DNA of 38,125 nt, taken from assembly GCA_903862645.1 (NCBI GenBank), contig CAIOZF010000013.1, positions 1 through 38,125 on the forward strand, written 5' to 3'. Positions 32,788 through 38,125 of the stretch are shown here, piece after piece. The stretch comes from an uncultured Gammaproteobacteria bacterium (GTDB taxonomy: Bacteria; Pseudomonadota; Gammaproteobacteria; Pseudomonadales; Pseudohongiellaceae). Numbering within the stretch: position 1 is the first letter of the stretch; each line of letters begins with the position of its first letter. The notes below the pieces were generated by a model, which had not been told where the DNA came from, made no database searches, and worked only from the letters and a program-made list of their open reading frames with translations. The translations under genes were made by a program, and so were the position numbers.

Positions 32788-32982
32788 GAAATCCCTCTGT
32801 TAACGAGATACTTCCTGCTCTACACGCTGTGCAGCGAATGGCTCAATGTCGATATCCGCAGATCCTGGGCCTACAAGGAATCCATGCCACTGGTGCCAGT
32901 ACTCAGCACTGGCCTGACTCCCGCCCTGCAGTGGCTCATGGTGCCGGCGCTGGGGTTCTGGTTTGCACGCAAGGCAAAGTGA
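32788..32982 (+). pseudogene. C-terminal fragment of a membrane protein
   Basis: Directly after the AlbA_2 stop, the same frame runs 64 codons to a TGA at 32980-32982: residues include YFLLYTLCSEWLNVDIRRSW and then [20 protein letters not shown], ending GFWFARKAK. Two hydrophobic stretches suggest the last helices of an integral membrane protein. No start codon or ribosome binding site fits, and the end overlaps the kinase gene antisense by 47 bases. It looks like the tail of a gene cut by the rearrangement; the family is not recognised. Confidence 0.45.
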
Positions 32983-34354
32983 CAATGAAACGGGTTCTTC
33001 CTGCCGTTGACTCGACCGCGACCTCACCCCCATGGGCCTGCGCAATGGATTTGACGATGGCCAGCCCCAGCCCTCCTCCTTCACTGCTGCGCTGCCGCGC
33101 GGGATCAATCCGATAGAAGCGGTCAAAAATCCGTGCCCGATGTTCGGCCAGAATTTCCGGACCGGGGTTCTCCACCTCGACCTGCACGCCTCGCGAGTTT
33201 GCTGTGCAGTTGACCGTCACCGTCTCTGCGCGCGGCGTATGCAGAATGGCATTGCTCAACAGATTGCTGAAGGCGCGCCGCAGCATCAACCTGTCCCCCT
33301 GTAAAGTCAGATCCTTGCCGAGCAGACGCAGGCTGACACCACGATCCTCGGCCCACGCCTCGAAATACTCGAACAGAGCCGTCAATTCACGCTGCAGGTG
33401 TACCTCGGCGGATTCGGGCTTGATCAGGTTGTCATCGGCCTGCGCGAGAAAGAGCATGTCAGCCACCATCTTGCCCATGCGCTCCAGCTCTTCGAGATTG
33501 GAGTAGAGGATTTCCTGATATTGATCTGCACTGCGCGGCATCGATAAGACGACTTGCGTCTGCGTCGTCAGATTGGTGATCGGCGTGCGCAGTTCGTGGG
33601 CAATATCCGCTGAGAAGTGCGAAAGACGGCGGAAATTTTCCTCGAGCTTTTCCAGCATGACATTGAATGACAACACCAACTCGCCAAGCTCAACCGGAGC
33701 CTGAGCGGGGTCCAGTCGGACATCCATGCGCTCGGAGGTGACCGAACGCATCCTGGCGCTGATACGACGAATGGGCGCATGGGCACGCTGCACCGCAAAC
33801 CACGCCACCAGAATGGTCACGATGCTCGCCGCCATGCTGATCAACCACAAGTCGCGGTCCAGCTGATCGAGATAGTGCAGGTGAAAGTCCATCGCCATGG
33901 CGACCAGTACGGTATAACCGTGCATGTCCAGCACAATGCCGCGATACGTGCCTTGCGGCGTGGCCCAGATCTGCAGGGCCTCAATAGCCGCAGCCTGAGC
34001 TTGCTCAGCGCTCAGCGCCAGCGCTGCCAGCTCGGGGCCGGCCGTGTCATGAAACACCTGTTGTTCGGCATCCAGGATGGTAAAGAACACGCCGTGGTGT
34101 CCAACACCAGCAGCCGCAAGCTGCTCATGCAATTCCTGCGGATTGTTGGCAGCGTCGGGACTTGCCAGCGCTGCTTGCAGGGTGCTCACTACAGCCTCGA
34201 TTTCACCGAAATCCTGCTCGACAAAATGTTGATCAATCGACTGCTCGACGAGCCAGGCGAATACCAGGAATGCTGCCGTGGTGGCAATACCGACGAAGGC
34301 GGTGACACGCAGCGCCAGCGAAGCAGACCAGTGCTGGGAAGCATCAGTTTTCAT
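32936..34354 (-). CDS. copS: Heavy-metal sensor histidine kinase (CopS/CusS type)
   Basis: A 472-residue inner-membrane sensor kinase. Two helices (about residues 15-37 and 170-189) enclose a periplasmic sensor domain of about 130 residues, followed by HAMP, then the H-box [16 protein letters not shown] with phosphoacceptor His253, the N-box [16 protein letters not shown] and the G-box [19 protein letters not shown]. Architecture and the [15 protein letters not shown] motif fit the heavy-metal sensor family. It phosphorylates the CopR-like regulator encoded just upstream. The ATG at 34354 overlaps the end of copR by 11 bases; an ATG at 34372 (six residues longer) cannot be excluded. The periplasmic domain contains His residues (HHGVF, FHLHYLD) that could bind copper. 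Confidence 0.92.
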   Translation of the reverse strand: MKTDASQHWSASLALRVTAFVGIATTAAFLVFAWLVEQSIDQHFVEQDFGEIEAVVSTLQAALASPDAANNPQELHEQLAAAGVGHHGVFFTILDAEQQVFHDTAGPELAALALSAEQAQAAAIEALQIWATPQGTYRGIVLDMHGYTVLVAMAMDFHLHYLDQLDRDLWLISMAASIVTILVAWFAVQRAHAPIRRISARMRSVTSERMDVRLDPAQAPVELGELVLSFNVMLEKLEENFRRLSHFSADIAHELRTPITNLTTQTQVVLSMPRSADQYQEILYSNLEELERMGKMVADMLFLAQADDNLIKPESAEVHLQRELTALFEYFEAWAEDRGVSLRLLGKDLTLQGDRLMLRRAFSNLLSNAILHTPRAETVTVNCTANSRGVQVEVENPGPEILAEHRARIFDRFYRIDPARQRSSEGGGLGLAIVKSIAQAHGGEVAVESTAGRTRFIVTLPCVQTRTPAPAP

Positions 34355-35027
34355 CGCCGGCATCCAAGACATAGCCCATCCCCCTGACTGTCCGAATCAA
34401 CCGTGTCGAAAACGGGTCATCAACCTTGGCGCGCAGGCGCCGGATGGCCACATCGATCACGTTGGTGTCACTGTCGAAATTCATGTCCCAGACGAGGGAT
34501 GCAATGAGCGAGCGCGGCAGCACTTCGCCCCGGCGTCGTACCAGTAATTCCAGCAGCACGAACTCCTTGTTGGTGAGGTTCAGGCGGACGCCTGCGCGGG
34601 ACGCTCGCCGACGCGACAGATCGAGCATCAGATCCTCCACCTCCAGTCGGTCGGAGGTCATGGTGCCACTGGCACGCCGCAACAGTGAGCGCACTCTGGC
34701 CAGCAATTCGGAAAAGGAAAAGGGTTTCACGAGGTAATCGTCTGCGCCCAGCTCCAAGCCCTTGACTCGATCCTCGACACTGCCCTTGGCGGTGAGGAAC
34801 AGCACCGGTGTGGCATTGCCTGCCTCGCGCAGGGAACTGACGATCTTCCAGCCGTCGACATCGGGCAGCATCACATCCAGCAGGATTAGATCATAGGTCT
34901 GGGTCGACGCCAGGTGATAACCATCGAGCCCATTGCGGGCAAGGTCTGCCACGAAACCGGCTTCGGTCAATCCCTGACGGATGTAGTCACCCGTCTTGAC
35001 TTCATCTTCCACAATCAGCAACTTCAT
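34344..35027 (-). CDS. copR: Copper-responsive OmpR-family response regulator (CopR/CusR)
   Basis: A 227-residue cytoplasmic regulator. The receiver domain (residues 1-120) has the acidic pair in IVEDE, phosphoacceptor Asp51 in [10 protein letters not shown] and the Lys of FLTAKGS. The C-terminal winged-helix domain (about 125-222) holds [40 protein letters not shown] and [20 protein letters not shown], as in CusR/CopR/PcoR. Phosphorylated by the adjacent kinase it should activate the divergent copA-copB operon through the palindrome in the shared intergenic region. Its gene overlaps the kinase start. No strong ribosome binding site is seen before the ATG. Confidence 0.95.
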   Translation of the reverse strand: MKLLIVEDEVKTGDYIRQGLTEAGFVADLARNGLDGYHLASTQTYDLILLDVMLPDVDGWKIVSSLREAGNATPVLFLTAKGSVEDRVKGLELGADDYLVKPFSFSELLARVRSLLRRASGTMTSDRLEVEDLMLDLSRRRASRAGVRLNLTNKEFVLLELLVRRRGEVLPRSLIASLVWDMNFDSDTNVIDVAIRRLRAKVDDPFSTRLIRTVRGMGYVLDAGDEN

Positions 35028-35109
35028 CGGGTACGTGACTCTTTTCGCGGGTGAATTGGGACTATGTGTTCACTATAGCGACGCAGGCCTGACCCCGCCA
35101 TGACGGCAA

Positions 35110-35127
35110 CATTACAGCAATGTAATG
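35110..35127. promoter_or_regulatory. Perfect palindrome in the copR-copA intergenic region (candidate cop box)
   Basis: CATTACAGCAATGTAATG is a perfect inverted repeat, half-sites of seven bases separated by four. It lies 83 bases upstream of copR and 119 bases upstream of copA, where a CopR/CusR-type dimer would be expected to bind; known sites of this family have the related ATTACA/TGTAAT or TGACA/TGTAA pattern. Strength of the -10 and -35 elements around it is not clear. Confidence 0.65.
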
Positions 35128-35245
35128 CAGGGGTCATGCTGTGGACAGCCATGAGGGCCTAGAGTGCTTGTGAGAGTCATCTACATATATCAACAATACG
35201 CTCCCACACACACGGGCTTTCGCAATTCAGTCAGAGGTTCGACTC

Positions 35246-37033
35246 ATGGCAGGGAAAGATAATTCCAGCGGCGTAACAAGAGCCTTGTCACGCCGCCGCT
35301 TCGTGCAGGGACTCGCCGCGGGCGGCGTGCTGCTGGGTATGGCGACGCTTACCGGCCGCACGCTGACTGCGCAAAGTGCTACAGCAACCGGCACAGCGCC
35401 TGTGCTCAGCGGCACGGACTTCGAACTGATCATCGACAATTCGCCTGTCAACTACACTGGCAATGTCGGAGCCTCCACTACTGTCAACGGCTCCATTCCT
35501 GCCCCCACGCTGCGCTGGCGAGAGGGCGATACGGTGACGATCAGGGTCGTCAACCGCCTGCACGAGACCACTTCCATCCACTGGCACGGCATCATACTGC
35601 CCTTTGATATGGATGGCGTGCCGGGCATCAGCTTCGATGGCATTCCCGCTGGCACAACCTTCACCTATCAGTTCAAGGTTGTGCAGTCCGGCACCTACTG
35701 GTACCACTCCCACTCCGGGGGCCAGGAGCAGCACGGGCTGTATGGCGCCATTGTGATCGAGCCTGCCAACGGCGAGCAGATTCAGTCCGACCGCGATCAC
35801 GTCGTGCTGCTGTCGGATTGGACGGACAGGGACCCGATGGCACTGTTCGCGCAGCTCAAGGTGCAGAGCGACTACTACAACTTCAACCAGCCTACGGCGT
35901 TCGACTTCCTGCGCGACGTCTCCAGCGACGGCCTCGGTGCGGCACTCGCAGAGCGGCGCATGTGGCAACAAATGCGCATGAATCCAACCGATCTCGCCGA
36001 TCTGTCCGCCACCGCGCTGACCTTCCTGTGCAACGGCACCACGCCGTCTGGTAACTGGACGGGGCTCTACCAGCCGGGCGAGCGCGTGCGCCTGCGTTTC
36101 ATCAACGGCTGCTCCAATACCTTCTACGATGTGCGTATTCCGGGCGTAACGCTGACGGTGGTGCAGGCCGATGGCCAGAACATTGAGCCGGTGGATGTCG
36201 ATGAGTTCCGCTTCGGCCCCGGCCAGACCTACGATGTCATCGTCACGCCCACAGAGGCCTGCACGATCTTCGCCCAGACCATGGACCGCACCGGCTATGC
36301 CCGGGGCACGTTGGCCGTGGCGGCAGGCATGAGCGCGCCGATACCGGAACTGGATGAGCGCCTGCAGCTGACCATGGCAGACATGATGGGTTCGGCTGAC
36401 CATTCTGCGCATACGGCCGCAGCCACGGCGACAGCTCCAGCCACCTCCGCAGCGGTGGACCACAGCCAGCATACTGGGCAAACCATGGGTTCCGCGCTGT
36501 CGGTGCCGAGCACACAGGTGCGCCACGCCACCACCGAATACGGCCCCGGTATCGACATGCGTGTCGACACGCCTTCCAGCGCATTGAACGACCCCGGCAG
36601 CGGCCTGCGCAACAACGGTCGCCGGGTGCTGACGCTGGCCGACCTGCGCACTCTTGGCGGCCCCATCGACACGCGACCACCGGAGCGCGAGATCGAGCTG
36701 CACATGACCGGCAACATGGAGCGCTACACCTGGTCCTTCGATGGCATCGAATTCGGCCAGTCGACTCCGATCCATTTTCGCCACGGCGAGCGCCTGCGGG
36801 TGATCCTGCACAACGACACCATGATGACCCACCCGATGCACCTGCACGGCATGTGGAGCGATCTGGAGAATCCGGATGGCAGCTTCCAGGCGCGCCTGCA
36901 CACTATTCAGGTGCAGCCCGCTCAGCGCATCAGTTTTCTGGTTACGGCCGACGCCCCCGGCCGCTGGGCCTGGCACTGCCATCTCATGTTCCATATGGAT
37001 GCGGGCATGTTCCGCGAGGTGATCGTGGCATGA
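35246..37033 (+). CDS. copA: Tat-exported multicopper oxidase (CopA/PcoA family)
   Basis: A 595-residue periplasmic multicopper oxidase, the copper-resistance type that oxidises Cu(I) and binds copper. The N-terminus has a Tat signal, SRRRFVQGLAAGGVLLGMAT. Copper ligands are visible in all four blocks: HWHG (His112, His114), YWYHSHSGGQ (His154, His156), HPMHLHG near residue 530, and HCHLMFHMDAGM (His577, Cys578, His579, His583, Met588) at the C-terminus, which holds type 1 copper. A Met/His-rich insert near residues 375-415 contains SADHSAHT and AVDHSQHTGQTM, likely extra copper-binding sites. Its ATG at 35246 lies 219 bases from copR on the opposite strand. The stop overlaps the copB start as ATGA. 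Confidence 0.96.
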   Translation: MAGKDNSSGVTRALSRRRFVQGLAAGGVLLGMATLTGRTLTAQSATATGTAPVLSGTDFELIIDNSPVNYTGNVGASTTVNGSIPAPTLRWREGDTVTIRVVNRLHETTSIHWHGIILPFDMDGVPGISFDGIPAGTTFTYQFKVVQSGTYWYHSHSGGQEQHGLYGAIVIEPANGEQIQSDRDHVVLLSDWTDRDPMALFAQLKVQSDYYNFNQPTAFDFLRDVSSDGLGAALAERRMWQQMRMNPTDLADLSATALTFLCNGTTPSGNWTGLYQPGERVRLRFINGCSNTFYDVRIPGVTLTVVQADGQNIEPVDVDEFRFGPGQTYDVIVTPTEACTIFAQTMDRTGYARGTLAVAAGMSAPIPELDERLQLTMADMMGSADHSAHTAAATATAPATSAAVDHSQHTGQTMGSALSVPSTQVRHATTEYGPGIDMRVDTPSSALNDPGSGLRNNGRRVLTLADLRTLGGPIDTRPPEREIELHMTGNMERYTWSFDGIEFGQSTPIHFRHGERLRVILHNDTMMTHPMHLHGMWSDLENPDGSFQARLHTIQVQPAQRISFLVTADAPGRWAWHCHLMFHMDAGMFREVIVA

Positions 37034-38064
37034 ACACATTGAGAAGCACGGGCCTTGCACGCCGATGCCTGGGGACAATGATGATGGCGGCCGCTTTGCT
37101 GAGTTCCTCCGCACTGCTGGCACAGCCGGTTGTAGATCATTCGCAGCATGTGATGCCGACGCCAGCACCGAGCGTGGATCACTCGCAACACGTGACACCG
37201 GCGGCTGCGCCTGCAGTGGATCACTCGCAGCATGTGATGCCCGAAGCGCCTGCGGTAGATCACTCGCAGCATGGGGGGCCGGCGGCAGAGGCTGTGGATC
37301 AATCGCGGGCGGGCGCGCTCCCACAGGGGGGGCGCGATCCGCATGCGTATTCCGGGGGGTATCAGCGCGGGACCGGGCTGCATGCGCTGGCGCAGGGACA
37401 CGACCAGTTGCATATGATGGACACGCACCGTTTCAGCGCCCTGATAGTGGATCAGTTGGAACGTTTTGAGAGTGACGGCGCCGATGTCAGCGCTTATGAC
37501 ATGCAGGCCTGGATCAGCCAGGGCTTCCAGCGTCTGACAGTAAAGGCCGAGGGCGAGATCGCGCACGGCAAGCTGGAGGATTCCCGCACGGAACTGTTGT
37601 GGGGCAAGGCGCTATCACCCTACTGGGACACACAGATCGGCGTGCGTCATGACACAGCTAATGACGCACGTGCGACGCCCGCTCAAAACTGGCTGGCGCT
37701 TGGCCTGCAGGGGCTGGCGCCGTACTGGTTCGAGATCGACGCCACGGCCTACCTTGGCAGTGGTGGCCAGACGGCGTTGCGGCTGGACGCCGAATACGAC
37801 CTGCTGCTGACGCAAAAACTCATTCTGCAGCCTGCTGCCGAACTTACTCTGTATGGCAGTAATGACAGGAAGCGTGGCCTCGGCAGCGGTCTTGCAGATG
37901 CCACCGTCGGGGTCCGTCTGCGCTACGAGTTCAGCCGCCAGTTCGCCCCCTATGTCGGTGTAGAACGCACCACCTCCTTTGGCAAGACCGCGGATTTTGT
38001 GCGTCGCGCGGGTGGGGACGTGCGCGACGGGCAATGGGTCGCAGGTGTGCGCTTCTGGTTCTAG
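37030..38064 (+). CDS. copB: Copper-resistance outer-membrane protein CopB
   Basis: A 344-residue outer-membrane protein. Residues 1-31 form a signal peptide (ending ALLAQ). Then comes a repeat domain: DHSQH at 36-40, 50-54, 64-68 and 77-81, spaced 13-14 residues and joined by Met/Pro/Ala-rich linkers (VMPTPAP, VTPAAAP, VMPEAP), a likely copper-binding region. About residue 120 onwards is the conserved CopB domain (LIVDQLERFES, SPYWDTQIGVRHD, NWLALGLQGLAPYWFEIDAT) which forms a small barrel ending in Phe (GVRFWF). Starts at ATG 37030 overlapping the copA stop. The copA-copB order and the divergent regulator pair match classical cop operons. Confidence 0.94.
   Translation: MNTLRSTGLARRCLGTMMMAAALLSSSALLAQPVVDHSQHVMPTPAPSVDHSQHVTPAAAPAVDHSQHVMPEAPAVDHSQHGGPAAEAVDQSRAGALPQGGRDPHAYSGGYQRGTGLHALAQGHDQLHMMDTHRFSALIVDQLERFESDGADVSAYDMQAWISQGFQRLTVKAEGEIAHGKLEDSRTELLWGKALSPYWDTQIGVRHDTANDARATPAQNWLALGLQGLAPYWFEIDATAYLGSGGQTALRLDAEYDLLLTQKLILQPAAELTLYGSNDRKRGLGSGLADATVGVRLRYEFSRQFAPYVGVERTTSFGKTADFVRRAGGDVRDGQWVAGVRFWF
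37129..37272 (+). repeat. Coding repeats of the DHSQH copper-binding motif in copB
   Basis: Four imperfect 39-42 base units code for VDHSQH followed by Met/Pro-rich linkers, with a fifth weak unit (VDQSR) after them. The DNA has codon differences between copies (GATCATTCGCAGCAT, GATCACTCGCAACAC, GATCACTCGCAGCAT), so the array is not a very recent expansion. Confidence 0.85.
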
Positions 38065-38088
38065 AGCTGCTACCATAGCCCGGGCCAG

Positions 38089-38125
38089 CCGGTTCAAACT
38101 TCCGGTTCAAACTTCCGGTTCAAAC
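38089..38125. repeat. Tandem 13-base repeats at the window end
   Basis: CCGGTTCAAACTT occurs at 38089-38101 and 38102-38114, then CCGGTTCAAAC at 38115-38125, cut by the window edge. It begins 24 bases after copB. The array may continue beyond the window; its nature (minisatellite or regulatory) is unknown. Confidence 0.7.

Noticed and set aside
36853-37029. A longer start for copB inside copA.
   Set aside because: Lies in another frame of the oxidase end; the ATG at 37030 begins a proper signal peptide and overlaps the stop as ATGA.
35288-37324. A 678-codon open frame on the minus strand opposite copA.
   Set aside because: It lies wholly antisense to a gene with clear copper motifs; its His/Arg/Gln-rich composition is what GC-rich codon use produces on the opposite strand.
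38089-38125. GGTTCAAAC units resembling the T-loop of a tRNA.
   Set aside because: No acceptor, D or anticodon stem can be built around them; they are simple tandem repeats.

Overview
The window reads as chromosomal DNA of a moderately GC-rich gammaproteobacterium. The evidence is the gene set: an assimilatory nitrate reductase tail, a TonB-dependent receptor, an Hsp33 chaperone, heme A synthase, a CopR/CopS-type two-component system with CopA/CopB, and the short Gram-negative style overlaps between genes. Genus cannot be settled from sequence alone. No rRNA, tRNA, CRISPR array or intact insertion sequence was seen.

Layout. (1) 1-366: 3' end of nasA. (2) 422-13188, all on the minus strand: a Tas-like aldo/keto reductase, a TonB-dependent receptor, a secreted DUF4159 protein, a DHA2 drug-efflux MFS protein with a repeated operator-like upstream element, a secreted DUF1501 protein paired with a large c-type cytochrome protein, a 12-TM MFS transporter, and an ETHE1-like metallo-beta-lactamase-fold protein. 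Upstream of the last lies a decayed tail of a second MFS gene. (3) 13602-22289, plus strand: an ADP-ribosylglycohydrolase-family protein, a complete five-gene Liv-type ABC importer (solute-binding protein, two permeases, two ATPases), a secreted S1/P1-type nuclease and a COX15/CtaA heme A synthase. (4) hslO on the minus strand with an unidentified relic behind it. (5) 23822-25857: two translationally overlapping secreted paralogs of an uncharacterised family. (6) 25926-30127, minus strand: a frameshifted small gene, an internally deleted alcohol dehydrogenase pseudogene, and a beta-oxidation pair (bifunctional enoyl-CoA hydratase/3-hydroxyacyl-CoA dehydrogenase and thiolase). (7) 30255-32982: a patchwork of gene fragments (acyl-CoA dehydrogenase N-terminus, P-type ATPase C-terminus, IS256-type transposase scrap, type I methylase N-terminus joined to a winged-helix tail, membrane-protein tail) around one intact AlbA_2/Schlafen-like ATP-binding protein. 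(8) 32936-38064: a copper-response locus with copS-copR reading left and copA-copB reading right from a shared intergenic region that carries a perfect palindrome.

How the parts work together. The copper locus is the clearest functional unit: the kinase and regulator sense periplasmic metal, the Tat-exported multicopper oxidase detoxifies copper, and the CopB outer-membrane protein carries His/Met-rich repeats also echoed in the oxidase. The Liv cluster is a self-contained importer, probably for an amino-acid-like or amide substrate. The beta-oxidation pair provides three steps of acyl-CoA degradation. The MFS/metallo-hydrolase pair and the DUF1501/cytochrome pair look like two-gene operons of unknown physiological role.

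The most unusual features are the fragment patchwork at 30.2-33 kb, an arginine replacing the Walker A lysine in LivF, an Asn replacing the usual His of the ExxH motif in the heme A synthase, the repeated upstream element of the DHA2 transporter, and the tandem uncharacterised secreted paralogs. No coherent, clearly new system could be demonstrated; the best candidates for follow-up are the DUF1501/cytochrome pair, the tandem paralogs and the Liv cluster with its ADP-ribosylglycohydrolase neighbour.
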